From Dyella caseinilytica (GTDB taxonomy: Bacteria; Pseudomonadota; Gammaproteobacteria; Xanthomonadales; Rhodanobacteraceae), in the NCBI RefSeq assembly GCF_016865235.1, contig NZ_CP064030.1, positions 930,001-994,000 on the forward strand: a stretch of DNA of 64,000 nucleotides. Direction: 5' to 3'. Below are positions 1-8,342 of this stretch, one piece after another. The notes under the pieces are model-generated. The model made no database searches. It was not told where the DNA came from and worked only from the letters and a program-made list of their open reading frames with translations. The number at the start of each line of letters is the position of its first letter. Position 1 is the first letter of the stretch. The translations under genes and the position numbers were made by a program.

Positions 1-2
1 TG

Positions 3-677
3 CGCGCCGATGCCGAACAGCACGATCGCGTGATGGCGCTTGTGCAAGGCATGGTTCACGCCACACATATGGCGCAAGGCGCGGTGTTGCGCGAACTGGC
101 ACCGGAAGTGGGTGGACTGGAAGGCATCCGTCCCTTCAGCTCGGTGGGCTACGAGCTGGATGTCGCCGTGACGCGCCGCATACTCGCTGGGAATCCGGCC
201 ATCTACCAGGACATCCAGTTCGAAAATCCTTATGTGGCACCGATGCTGGAGCGACTGGCGGTGCATCTGGATACCCTGCGCGATCTGGTGCGGCGTGGCG
301 ACGATGACGCGCGCGATCAGTTGCGGGAACAACTGCTGGATCGCAGCCGCCAATACGCAGGCAAGGCTTCCGTCGCGGAGGGCAGTTACGCCTTCGAACG
401 TCTCGGCTACCTGCTCGCCGATCTGCGCGAGCCGCGCTTCATCAACGTGTTCCTGCCACTGGACAAACCCGGTTCGTTGCGTGCGTTGTTGTCAGTATTC
501 GAGCAGCGCAACATCAATCTCGATTCGATTCATTCTTCGCGTAGTGCTGAAGGTGAATTGCTATTCCGTATCGGCGTCAGTCGCGCTGGCGATGCCAGCG
601 CGTTGCAAGATGCGATGAAGGCGATCGAAGCCGAAGGCATTGGCCGTGTCGTGGAAGCATCCGGGCTGGCTGCGTAA
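3..677 (+). CDS. tyrA: Prephenate dehydrogenase with C-terminal ACT domain (3' part only)
   Basis: This is the 3' end of a gene that begins before the window; the frame is open from base 3. The visible 224 residues start with a helical segment carrying EQHDRVMALVQ and HATHM, typical of the C-terminal dimerisation domain of TyrA-type prephenate dehydrogenases, which convert prephenate to 4-hydroxyphenylpyruvate in tyrosine synthesis. A C-terminal ACT domain follows (FINVFLPLDKPGSLRALLSVF onward, about the last 80 residues) and probably binds an aromatic amino acid for feedback control. Whether a chorismate mutase domain is fused upstream cannot be seen. The protein is cytoplasmic. The family assignment is good; the exact subtype is less certain because the NAD-binding half is missing. 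Confidence 0.85.
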   Translation, partial: RADAEQHDRVMALVQGMVHATHMAQGAVLRELAPEVGGLEGIRPFSSVGYELDVAVTRRILAGNPAIYQDIQFENPYVAPMLERLAVHLDTLRDLVRRGDDDARDQLREQLLDRSRQYAGKASVAEGSYAFERLGYLLADLREPRFINVFLPLDKPGSLRALLSVFEQRNINLDSIHSSRSAEGELLFRIGVSRAGDASALQDAMKAIEAEGIGRVVEASGLAA

Positions 678-701
678 ACGCCTGGAAGTGTCGACAAAAC
701 A

Positions 702-1088
702 TCAAAGTGGCGGCAGCAACAATACGATGCCGACAATGCTGGCGGTCCAGATCAGCGTCCGCAGATACGGAATGCCGAGTGCGTAAACGGGCACATAAAC
801 CAGCCGTGCCCAGAAATAGAGTTGCGCACCGAGTACCGTCATTGCGGTATGACGTTGCAGCAGGTGGTCGGCAAGCACCAACGCGGCGAAGAAAACAAAG
901 GTTGCAAGAAAGTTGGCATTGGCGCGATCCAGTCTTCCTGTCATGCCAGTGAGAACGACAGGTGTGCCGTCGCGTGGGCTGGCCATCCAGCCCAATCCGC
1001 ATTGGGCGAGGGTGGCCGTCGTGGCGATAGCGAGTTGTACCAACCCCAACACAACACTCCATACAAGCATCTGCATTTCGACTGTCAT
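702..1088 (-). CDS. MAPEG family integral membrane protein
   Basis: A 128-residue protein with four hydrophobic segments. It ends only 25 bases from the convergent tyrA stop. Segment order and motifs such as RANANFLATFVFFAALVLAD and YFWARLVYVPVYALG match the MAPEG family (membrane-associated proteins in eicosanoid and glutathione metabolism). Bacterial members of this small-length class are mostly of unknown substrate. I chose the ATG at 1088 because GGGAGAGG precedes it by about six bases; a second in-frame ATG lies four codons later. It is divergent from the helicase gene, with about 110 bases between them holding both promoters. Function beyond the fold is not assigned. Confidence 0.8.
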   Translation of the reverse strand: MTVEMQMLVWSVVLGLVQLAIATTATLAQCGLGWMASPRDGTPVVLTGMTGRLDRANANFLATFVFFAALVLADHLLQRHTAMTVLGAQLYFWARLVYVPVYALGIPYLRTLIWTASIVGIVLLLPPL

Positions 1089-1200
1089 GACACCTCTCCC
1101 CGTGGTAATGGCCCGATGGTGAACCCAAGTAGTTCTTCGCGCCAGCGCGGCGAACGTTACGCCGGTTCCCTCAGTGCCGTGGCTGCGCGATACTGCTTCA

Positions 1201-3147
1201 ATGACCGACCCCGATGACATCGGCGCACTGCTCGGCGCCGACGGCCCGTTTGCCCGCGAGTTGCCGAATTTCGCCCCGCGCCCCGCACAGCAAGTGATGG
1301 CGAAAGCCGTCCAACACGCGATCGCCGAATGCGAAACGCTGATCGCCGAAGCCGGTACCGGCACGGGGAAAACCTATGCCTATCTGGTGCCGGCGATGTT
1401 GTCGGGCGAGCGGGTCATCGTGTCGACCGGTACCAAAGCGCTGCAGGATCAGCTGTTTTTCCGCGATCTACCCAAGGTGCGCTCCGTACTCGGTGCGCGA
1501 TTGAAGACGGCCTTGTTGAAAGGGCGCGCCAATTACCTGTGCCTGTACCGGCTCGATCAGACGGTGCGTGAAGGCGCAAGCTTCGATCGTAACCATGCGT
1601 CGCAATTGGCCGCGATCCGCGCGTGGTCCGCGCGAACGCGGCGGGGCGATCGCATGGAGCTGGCGGAGGTGCCGGAGGATTCGCCGTTGTGGTTGCGCGT
1701 GACCTCCACACCGGAAAATTGCCTCGGCGTGGAATGCCCGTTTTACGACGATTGCCATGTTGTGGCAGCGCGGCGTGAGGCGCAGGAAGCGGATCTGGTG
1801 GTGGTCAATCATCACCTGCTGTTCGCCGACCTTGCGTTGAAACAGGAGGGCTTCGGCGAGATCTTGCCAGGTGCGCAGGCCTTCATCCTCGATGAAGCGC
1901 ATCAGATTCCCGAGCTGGCGGGACAATTCTTTTCGCAAAGCCTCAGTGCAAGACAACTCACCGAACTGGCACAGGATGCGCTAGCCGAGTGCAGCGGTAT
2001 TACCGGCGCAATCGGCCTTGTGCTCGAACCTGTCGAAGCCTTGCAGGAGGCCGTACGCAAGCTGCGGCTCATGTTGGAACCGCTGCCGACACGTGGTCCG
2101 TTTCATGAACTGCTCAAGCGCGATGGAGTGCGGGCGTCATTGCACGAGGTGGCCGAGTTGCTTGCCACGCTCACCGACGTACTCGCTTCGCAAGCTGAGC
2201 GCTCGCGCGGTTTCATGAATGTGCATGAGCGCGCGGCGAGTCTTACCGAGCGTCTTGACCGGATCATCGAGGAGCACTCTGAACAGGACGTGCGTTGGTA
2301 CGAACTGTTCCCGCGCGGTTTTGCCTTGCACGCCACGCCGCTGGATCTGGCCGCACCCTTGCGCGCGATGCGCGAGCGCACGCACGCCGCGTGGATTCAT
2401 ACCTCGGCCACCCTGTCAGTGGCGGGGCACTTCGATCACTTCGCGCGTCAGCTTGGGCTGGACGATCCGCAGACGATGAGTCTGGAAAGTCCTTTCGATT
2501 ACGCGCAGCAAGCGCTGTGTTATCTGCCCGAAGGATTGCCGGATCCGGCGGCGCGCGATTACACCGAGCGTGTGATCGATGCAGTGATGCCCGTGCTGCA
2601 CGCATCGAATGGACGCGCCTTCCTGCTATTTACCTCGCATCGCGCTTTGCGGCGTGCCGCCGAGCTGCTGGCCGATCGCGTGCCATGGCCGCTGTTCGTG
2701 CAAGGCAGCGCGCCGCGACATCAATTGCTGGAGGAGTTTCGCGCGAGCGGACACGGCGTGCTGCTTGGCGCGGCCAGTTTCTGGGAGGGCGTCGATGTGG
2801 CTGGCGAAGCGTTGTCCGTGGTGGTGATCGACAAGCTGCCGTTCGCCGCGCCGGATGATCCGGTGTTGCAGGCGCGGCTGGAAGCCTTGGAGCAGGCGGG
2901 GATCAATCCGTTCATGGGCTGGCAGGTGCCGTCTGCGGTCATTGCCTTGAAACAGGGGGCAGGCCGTCTCATCCGCGATGTGCATGACCGTGGCGTGCTG
3001 GTGCTGTGCGATCCGCGTCTGACAACCAAAGGTTACGGAAAGCTGTTCCTGGCCAGCCTGCCGCCGATGCCACGGACGCGCGATCTAGGGCAGGTACAGG
3101 CGTTCTTCGAGCACGTGTCGCAGATGCCATCTTCTTGCGAAATGTAA
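1201..3147 (+). CDS. ATP-dependent DNA helicase, DinG/YoaA (XPD-like, Fe-S) family
   Basis: A 648-residue superfamily 2 helicase. Walker A is seen in AEAGTGTGKTYAYL near residue 50 and the DEAH box in ILDEAHQ. Four cysteines at about residues 114, 174, 179 and 185 sit between helicase motifs Ia and II, the pattern that holds the 4Fe-4S cluster of XPD/DinG/YoaA helicases. C-terminal motifs include SFWEGVDVAGEALSVVVI and QGAGRLIRD. Family members are 5'-3' helicases acting in replication repair and R-loop or stalled-fork processing. The closest match by length is YoaA rather than DinG. A GTG at 1174 is in frame, but ATG 1201 gives the usual N-terminus. It is transcribed alone; a REP-type doublet follows the stop. 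Confidence 0.9.
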   Translation: MTDPDDIGALLGADGPFARELPNFAPRPAQQVMAKAVQHAIAECETLIAEAGTGTGKTYAYLVPAMLSGERVIVSTGTKALQDQLFFRDLPKVRSVLGARLKTALLKGRANYLCLYRLDQTVREGASFDRNHASQLAAIRAWSARTRRGDRMELAEVPEDSPLWLRVTSTPENCLGVECPFYDDCHVVAARREAQEADLVVVNHHLLFADLALKQEGFGEILPGAQAFILDEAHQIPELAGQFFSQSLSARQLTELAQDALAECSGITGAIGLVLEPVEALQEAVRKLRLMLEPLPTRGPFHELLKRDGVRASLHEVAELLATLTDVLASQAERSRGFMNVHERAASLTERLDRIIEEHSEQDVRWYELFPRGFALHATPLDLAAPLRAMRERTHAAWIHTSATLSVAGHFDHFARQLGLDDPQTMSLESPFDYAQQALCYLPEGLPDPAARDYTERVIDAVMPVLHASNGRAFLLFTSHRALRRAAELLADRVPWPLFVQGSAPRHQLLEEFRASGHGVLLGAASFWEGVDVAGEALSVVVIDKLPFAAPDDPVLQARLEALEQAGINPFMGWQVPSAVIALKQGAGRLIRDVHDRGVLVLCDPRLTTKGYGKLFLASLPPMPRTRDLGQVQAFFEHVSQMPSSCEM

Positions 3148-3210
3148 TTCCCGTTTTCCCGGGACACCGTTGTCCTCATTTTTATTGAGGCGACTCACCG
3201 AGCCTCACCG

Positions 3211-3276
3211 TCATTCCGGCGAAGGCCGGAATCCACGCTACGTACTTGCCATGGATTCCGGCCTTCGCCGGAATGA
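3211..3276. repeat. REPIN-like doublet: two 25-bp palindromic units in inverted orientation
   Basis: Bases 3211-3235 and 3252-3276 are exact reverse complements of each other, separated by 16 bases. Each unit is itself a near palindrome (TTCCGGCGAAGGCCGGAA). The doublet can fold into one long hairpin or two short ones. It lies between the helicase stop and the sugar transporter start and is one of at least twelve related sites in the window. Confidence 0.85.
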
Positions 3277-3416
3277 CATTGTGGAGAGGTCAGCCCTTAA
3301 GCCAGAGATGGCTGGCCGTGGCGGGGCGCCTGCATACGTATTCACCCAGACAAGCCATACTCTCATCCGCAGAATCGGGCATCACCTGACACCATCATGC
3401 GGGGAGCATGGTCGAT

Positions 3417-4853
3417 ATGAATCTCAATACAAGTACAAATACGAACGACGCGCAGGGGGAAGATGGGCACACCACGGCACGCGTAGTGTTGATCGCGGCC
3501 GCGGCCGCCATCGGTGGTTTTCTGTTCGGCTTCGATACGGCGGTTATCAACGGCGCGGTTGATGCAGTGCGGCATGGATTCGGATTGGGCGTGGGCGAGA
3601 TTGGTTTCGCGGTGTCCTGTGCCTTGCTCGGTTCCGCACTTGGTGCATGGTACGCCGGTACGCTGGCCGATCGCATGGGACGAGTACGCACCATGCAGAT
3701 TGCAGCGCTGTTTCTGGTGATGAGCGCGATCGGCTCCGGCCTGGTGCATGGCGTGTGGGATCTGGTGCTGTGGCGTGTCATCGGCGGCATCGGTGTGGGC
3801 ATGGCGTCGGTGATCGCGCCGGCCTATATCGCCGAAATCTCGCCGGCCAATGTGCGCGGGCGGCTGGGTTCGATGCAGCAATTGGCGATCGTGCTCGGCA
3901 TCTTCGTGGCCTTGCTCAGCGATGCATGGCTGGCGAGTACCGCAGGCGGTGCGGCGAAGATGCTCTGGCTGGGACTGGAAGCGTGGCGCTGGATGTTCCT
4001 GGTTGCGAGCGTGCCGGCGCTGATTTACGGCGTGCTGGTGCTTGGTGTGCCGGAGTCGCCGCGCTATCTCGTCGCGCGTGGCCGCTTGCCCGAGGCGCGC
4101 GCCGTGCTGGCGAAGGTGCTGGATATGCACAACGACAGTGCACTGGATGCCAAGGTCAACGACATCGCGCACAGCCTGCGCATGGAATATCGCCCCAGTC
4201 TGCGTGATTTGCGTGGTCCGCGCGGTGGTCTTCTGCCCATCGTGTGGACGGGCATTCTGTTGTCGGTGTTCCAGCAGTTCGTCGGCATCAACGTGATCTT
4301 CTATTACTCGTCGACGCTGTGGCATTCGGTGGGTTTCAGCGAGACCGATTCATTCTCGATCACCGTAGCCACCTCCGTTCTCAACGTGCTGGTGACGCTG
4401 GTTGCCATCGCACTGGTCGATAAGATCGGGCGCAAGCCTCTGCTGCTGATCGGCTCGGCCGGCATGACGGTGACGTTGGGGTTGATGGCGCTGTGCTTCT
4501 CGCAGGCTAGCGGGAGTGGCGCGAATCTGAGTCTGCCAGCGCCCTGGGGCATCATCGCGCTGATTGCCGCCAACGCTTATGTGGTGTGCTTCGGCCTGAG
4601 CTGGGGACCGATGGTGTGGGTGCTGCTAGGCGAGATGTTTCCCAACAGCATTCGCGCGATTGCTTTGGCCGTGGCGGCTGCGGCGCAGTGGATTGCCAAC
4701 TTCGCCATCACCAGCACCTTCCCGTGGCTGGCCGAGGTCGGCCTTAGCTTTGCGTACGGGTTATACGCATTGTTCGCCTTGCTCTCCCTGGTGTTTGTGA
4801 TGCGCGCTGTACGTGAGACGCGCGGCATCGAATTGGAAGATATGAAGGCTTGA
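3417..4853 (+). CDS. MFS sugar:proton symporter (XylE/GalP type)
   Basis: A 478-residue, 12-segment inner membrane transporter of the sugar porter family. Diagnostic motifs are GFLFGFDTAVINGA in helix 1, the loop 2-3 motif ADRMGRVR, PESPRYLVARGR between halves, QQFVGINVIFYYSS in helix 7, VDKIGRKPLL after helix 8, and WGPMVWVLLGEMFPNSIR in helix 10. These define the XylE/GalP/AraE/GLUT group; the exact sugar cannot be read from sequence. GGGGAG at 3401-3406 stands one base before ATG 3408 but ten before ATG 3417, so I prefer the latter. The gene is alone, with a REPIN doublet upstream and an 11-bp stem hairpin downstream. Confidence 0.92.
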   Translation: MNLNTSTNTNDAQGEDGHTTARVVLIAAAAAIGGFLFGFDTAVINGAVDAVRHGFGLGVGEIGFAVSCALLGSALGAWYAGTLADRMGRVRTMQIAALFLVMSAIGSGLVHGVWDLVLWRVIGGIGVGMASVIAPAYIAEISPANVRGRLGSMQQLAIVLGIFVALLSDAWLASTAGGAAKMLWLGLEAWRWMFLVASVPALIYGVLVLGVPESPRYLVARGRLPEARAVLAKVLDMHNDSALDAKVNDIAHSLRMEYRPSLRDLRGPRGGLLPIVWTGILLSVFQQFVGINVIFYYSSTLWHSVGFSETDSFSITVATSVLNVLVTLVAIALVDKIGRKPLLLIGSAGMTVTLGLMALCFSQASGSGANLSLPAPWGIIALIAANAYVVCFGLSWGPMVWVLLGEMFPNSIRAIALAVAAAAQWIANFAITSTFPWLAEVGLSFAYGLYALFALLSLVFVMRAVRETRGIELEDMKA

Positions 4854-4896
4854 AGTGCCATGGCTTCACGCGCTGATGTCTGCGCGTGAGTGGGGC

Positions 4897-4926
4897 ATGA
4901 AACGGGGACAGGTGCCCCCGTTTCAT
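4897..4926. terminator. 11-bp stem hairpin after the sugar transporter
   Basis: ATGAAACGGGG (4897-4907) and CCCCGTTTCAT (4916-4926) are perfect inverted repeats around an 8-base loop, 43 bases after the transporter stop. No T-run follows, so it is either a weak terminator or a transcript-protecting hairpin. Between it and the next gene (to 5145) I see nothing else of note apart from alternating GTAC/CGTA runs near 5088-5103. Confidence 0.5.
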
Positions 4927-5145
4927 ACCTGCATGTATTAACACGGCTGCGTGCTTGCATTAACACGGCTTTGAGCAATCGCCATATCCGCGGCAGGCAA
5001 GCTGTTTCCGCGTTTTTTCCAATCCTGACTTTGTTTTTGTTCACGTCGGCATCACTCGTGCGAGCGCACATGTGCGCACTGCATGCGTACGCGTACGTAT
5101 GTACAGGGGGACTTACTCGTCTCTCACATATCTGCGGAGGGTGAT

Positions 5146-6753
5146 ATGCGACACACAGTAGCCTTGCTCACCTTGCTGGCATCCGCCATCACGACCACGG
5201 CGGCAGCACAGAGTCTTCCTGGTACATCTACATCCATTCCCACGCCGGATGGTTATCAGCTCCAGGCTTATGTCGCCGTGCCCACGGGGCAGGGCAGTGG
5301 TCCGTTTCCGCTGGTGGTCATGCCATCCAGTTGGGGCGAGGGTGATTCTGAATACGTTGGCGAAGCCAACGTGCTGGCCAATGATGGTTATGTGGTGATC
5401 AGCTACAGCTCACGCGGCTTCGGCACGTTGTGCAGCTTGAATCCGCAATGCGGCTATATCGATATCGCCGGGCCGTTGACCGTGGGCGACGTGAGTACGG
5501 TGATCACCTGGGCGCTGAACAACACACCATCCAATCCCAACGAGATCGGTGTTTCCGGCATTTCCTATGGTGCGGGTACCAGCCTGCTGGCCGCGGAGAA
5601 CGATTCGCGCATCAAGGCGGTGGCGTCGATGAGCACTTGGGCGGATCTGTTGGCCTCGCTCGATGCCAATCAGACGCCAAGCCAGCAGGGGATTGGCTTG
5701 TTGTCGTTCGCCAGCTATCTGGGCAAGCCGGGCACGCTGATGACACAGGTCAACGAAGACGTGCTTGCGGACAATTTCTCAGGCGCGGTGCAAGCCGTCG
5801 ATAACGATCCGAACACGCCAGGGCGCTCGCCGATTACCCACGTTGCCAACATCAATGCGAACGGACCGGCTGTTTTCGTGGCCAACGCCTTCGAAGACAG
5901 CCTGTTTGTACCCAGCCAACTGATCAACTTCTACAACCAGCTTACCGTGCCGAAAATGATGATGTTCTCCCACGGTGATCACACCACGGCAGAGCTGAGT
6001 GGCGCGGCCGGCCTTCCCAACGAGATCTATACCGCGGTCAATGAATGGTTCGACCATTATCTGAAGGGCATCAACAACGGCATCAACACGCAACAGCCGG
6101 TGCAGCTGAAATCGCAGACGGGCGTATGGAGCACGTTCGCAAACTGGAGCGCGGTGCAGCAGGGCGCGGTGACGTACAACCTCACCAAGCCGGTGTCTTG
6201 TGGTCTGCTGTACCAATGCACGGGAAATCTTTCCACGGGTTCGGGCGGTAATTGGCAATACGGTATTACCGGAGGTTATCTGACCGCTGCAACCACCGGC
6301 GTCGCATTCGTCAGCGGCGCGCTGACCGGTTATCTGGATCTGCCGCCGGCTGTCGCGCTGTCGCTGGTCAACCGCTGGAACGCCGGTGTGTGGGTAGGTC
6401 CAGCCGTTGCGCAGACGCAGAACCTGACGGGCATGCCTGCGCTGCAGCTTACCGTTACGCCAACGACCAATCAGGTGACGCTGATTGCCTACCTTTATGA
6501 CTTGAATTCGTCGGGCATCGGTCAGTTGATGACCTGGAAGCCATACACCATCACCAACGCCGCTGTCGGCGTGCCACAGACCATCAGCATCAATCTGGAA
6601 GCGACCAACTGGCAGGTCAACCAGGGCGATCAGCTGGCGCTCGTCATCGGCACGGATGATCTGCGCTATGCAGGGGTGACGCCGTTGAATAGTGATGTCA
6701 CGTTCAGTGGATCGACGGCGGTGCCTTCGACGTTGACGGTTTCATTTCACTGA
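5146..6753 (+). CDS. Exported CocE/NonD family alpha/beta hydrolase (X-Pro dipeptidyl peptidase S15-like)
   Basis: A 535-residue protein with a cleavable signal peptide (MRHTVALLTLLASAITTTAAA). The catalytic domain has the nucleophile elbow GISYGA with Ser140, an Asp251 in NAFEDSLF and a histidine in FSHGDHTT (His276 or His279), the order expected of the CocE/S15 fold. A C-terminal jelly-roll (about residues 400-535) matches the X-Pro dipeptidyl-peptidase C-terminal domain. Members hydrolyse esters, acyl-lactams or X-Pro peptides; the substrate here is unknown. GGAGG at 5136-5140, five bases before ATG 5146, fixes the start. It is probably periplasmic or secreted. The gene stands alone, convergent with hemE. 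Confidence 0.85.
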   Translation: MRHTVALLTLLASAITTTAAAQSLPGTSTSIPTPDGYQLQAYVAVPTGQGSGPFPLVVMPSSWGEGDSEYVGEANVLANDGYVVISYSSRGFGTLCSLNPQCGYIDIAGPLTVGDVSTVITWALNNTPSNPNEIGVSGISYGAGTSLLAAENDSRIKAVASMSTWADLLASLDANQTPSQQGIGLLSFASYLGKPGTLMTQVNEDVLADNFSGAVQAVDNDPNTPGRSPITHVANINANGPAVFVANAFEDSLFVPSQLINFYNQLTVPKMMMFSHGDHTTAELSGAAGLPNEIYTAVNEWFDHYLKGINNGINTQQPVQLKSQTGVWSTFANWSAVQQGAVTYNLTKPVSCGLLYQCTGNLSTGSGGNWQYGITGGYLTAATTGVAFVSGALTGYLDLPPAVALSLVNRWNAGVWVGPAVAQTQNLTGMPALQLTVTPTTNQVTLIAYLYDLNSSGIGQLMTWKPYTITNAAVGVPQTISINLEATNWQVNQGDQLALVIGTDDLRYAGVTPLNSDVTFSGSTAVPSTLTVSFH

Positions 6754-6765
6754 TTTGAAGTTGTT

Positions 6766-6791
6766 CCCTCTCCTGCGTGGGCAGGGGAGGG
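6766..6791. terminator. Hairpin between convergent hydrolase and hemE genes
   Basis: CCCTCTCCTGC and GCAGGGGAGGG form an 11-bp stem with one G-T pair and a four-base loop, 12 bases after the hydrolase stop. Similar CCCTC-type hairpins recur at 44630, 47985, 55720 and 60834, always at gene ends. Confidence 0.5.
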
Positions 6792-6825
6792 CGGCGCGCT
6801 TCTGTTTCCGAGAGGCCTATAAATG

Positions 6826-6865
6826 CCTCAGCGTCATTCCGACCTTCGCCGGAATGACGCTGAGG
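6826..6865. repeat. 40-bp palindromic REP-like element
   Basis: Arms CCTCAGCGTCATTCCG and CGGAATGACGCTGAGG are perfect 16-bp inverted repeats around an 8-base centre that contains CCTTCG. It lies between convergent genes, downstream of hemE. The outer six bases differ from other copies but still pair. Confidence 0.85.
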
Positions 6866-6922
6866 AGAAATCTGATATTTCGGAAACAGCAACTATCTGG
6901 GCTTGCAGCGAGGAAGGTTGCC

Positions 6923-7993
6923 TCATCCACCGCGAAGCACACGCCCATAAGCATGTACCTCATCGACCAACACCTTCACATGCTCCGGATCGACTTCCGG
7001 CGTAACACCGTGCCCCAGATTGAAAACGTGCCCGGGATGATTGCCGTAGCTATCCAGCACGTTGCGCACTTCCCGGCGAATCACCTCTGGACTGGCACGC
7101 AGCACCGCCGGATCCAGATTGCCCTGCAGGGCTACTTTGCCGTTCACGGTCTGGCGGGCGTCGCCAAGGTCGATGGTCCAGTCGACGCCGAGTGCCGCGC
7201 AGCCGGTATCGGCCATGGCTTGCAGGTGTGTGTTGGCACCTTTTGAAAACAGAATCACGGGCAGGTCGCGCGCGCGTGGATCCGCTTTCAGCGCATCGAC
7301 CACTTGCGCCATGTAGCGCAGCGAGAATTCGCGATAGGCAGCCGGGCTCAGCATGCCGCCCCAGGTGTCGAACACCATCAACACCTGTGCGCCTGCAGCC
7401 GCTTGGGCGCTGAGATAGGCGGCGACAGAGCGTGCGAGGGTATCGAGCAGCTTGTGCGCGACTGCGGGCTCGTTCCAGCACATCGCCTTAGCGGTGGCGA
7501 AATCGCGTGAGCCTTCGCCTTCCACCATGTAGCAGGCCAGCGTCCACGGGCTGCCGGAGAAGCCGATCAACGGCACGCTGCCATCGAGTTCGCGGCGGAT
7601 GACGCGCACCGCGTCCATCACATAGCGCAGTTCGGTTTCCATGTCCGGCACGCCGAGTTTGTCGACATCGGCGCGGGTGCGGACCGGACGGGCGAATTGC
7701 GGACCTTCGCCTTGGGCAAAGGACAGGCCCAGCCCCATCGCGTCTGGAATGGTGAGGATGTCGGAGAACAGGATCGCGGCGTCCAATTCGAAGCGGCGCA
7801 GCGGCTGCAGCGTTACCTCGCAGGCCAGTTCCGGATTCTGGGCCAGTGCCATGAAGCTGCCAGCCTTGGCGCGGGTGGCGCGGTATTCGGGCAGGTAGCG
7901 GCCGGCTTGGCGCATCACCCACACGGGCGTGGTATCGACGGGCTCACGGCGCAGGGCGCGCAGCAAGCGGTCATTCTTCAGGGGAGTAAGCAT
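6923..7993 (-). CDS. hemE: Uroporphyrinogen decarboxylase
   Basis: A 356-residue cytoplasmic enzyme that decarboxylates the four acetate side chains of uroporphyrinogen III to give coproporphyrinogen III in haem synthesis. The N-terminal signature PVWVMRQAGRYLPEYR contains the substrate-binding arginines, and GFSGSPWTLACYMVEG is the second family signature. FNLGHGVTPEVDPEHVKVLV near the C-terminus is also typical. Length is normal for the family. It lies three bases after the stop of the WGR-domain gene and so is probably co-transcribed with it. Nearby aroB-aroK is a common arrangement in this order. Confidence 0.97.
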   Translation of the reverse strand: MLTPLKNDRLLRALRREPVDTTPVWVMRQAGRYLPEYRATRAKAGSFMALAQNPELACEVTLQPLRRFELDAAILFSDILTIPDAMGLGLSFAQGEGPQFARPVRTRADVDKLGVPDMETELRYVMDAVRVIRRELDGSVPLIGFSGSPWTLACYMVEGEGSRDFATAKAMCWNEPAVAHKLLDTLARSVAAYLSAQAAAGAQVLMVFDTWGGMLSPAAYREFSLRYMAQVVDALKADPRARDLPVILFSKGANTHLQAMADTGCAALGVDWTIDLGDARQTVNGKVALQGNLDPAVLRASPEVIRREVRNVLDSYGNHPGHVFNLGHGVTPEVDPEHVKVLVDEVHAYGRVLRGG

Positions 7994-7996
7994 TGT

Positions 7997-8260
7997 TTAT
8001 CGGCGTCCATGGGGGCCATCGAGCCCCTGGGCAAACATGACGCGGAAGCCACGCTTGAGCTGGGCATCACGCACTTTTTCGAAGGCGGCGATGGCTTCGT
8101 CGCGTTCCAGGTATTGGTCCCGCTTGAGGGTTGCCCGGCCACCTTGGGTGCCGGACTCGCGGTACAGCGTCCAGCCACCCAGCAGATCCTGCTCCAGTAC
8201 GATCTGGACATAGCGCGGCGGTTCGGCCGAGGCAGGCATGGTTTGCAGATAAAGGCGCAT
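7997..8260 (-). CDS. Small WGR-domain protein
   Basis: An 87-residue cytoplasmic protein that is essentially one WGR domain: YVQIVLEQDLLGGWTLYRE, then GTQGGRATLKRDQYLERDEAIAAFEK, then RGF. WGR domains bind nucleic acid or serve as a protein module in poly(ADP-ribose) polymerases and bacterial MolR-type proteins, but stand-alone forms have no established role. I chose ATG 8260 because AGGAC precedes it and the family begins MRxYxQ. It ends three bases before hemE starts and follows the terpene synthase by 82 bases on the same strand. Confidence 0.75.
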   Translation of the reverse strand: MRLYLQTMPASAEPPRYVQIVLEQDLLGGWTLYRESGTQGGRATLKRDQYLERDEAIAAFEKVRDAQLKRGFRVMFAQGLDGPHGRR

Positions 8261-8342
8261 GGCGTCCTGAATGGCGGTGCGGCAACCATGCCGCTGGTAA
8301 GCCATTTTAGGGGTCGCGCGCGCCGCTAGCGAGCGAAACGAT

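Noticed and set aside
3211..3276. Repeats considered as a CRISPR array
   Set aside because: The palindromes are dispersed over tens of kilobases, not regularly spaced, and no cas genes are present.
3363..4325. 320-residue frame antisense to the sugar transporter
   Set aside because: His/Arg/Gln-rich composition and exact antisense position over a clear MFS gene; a typical high-GC shadow.
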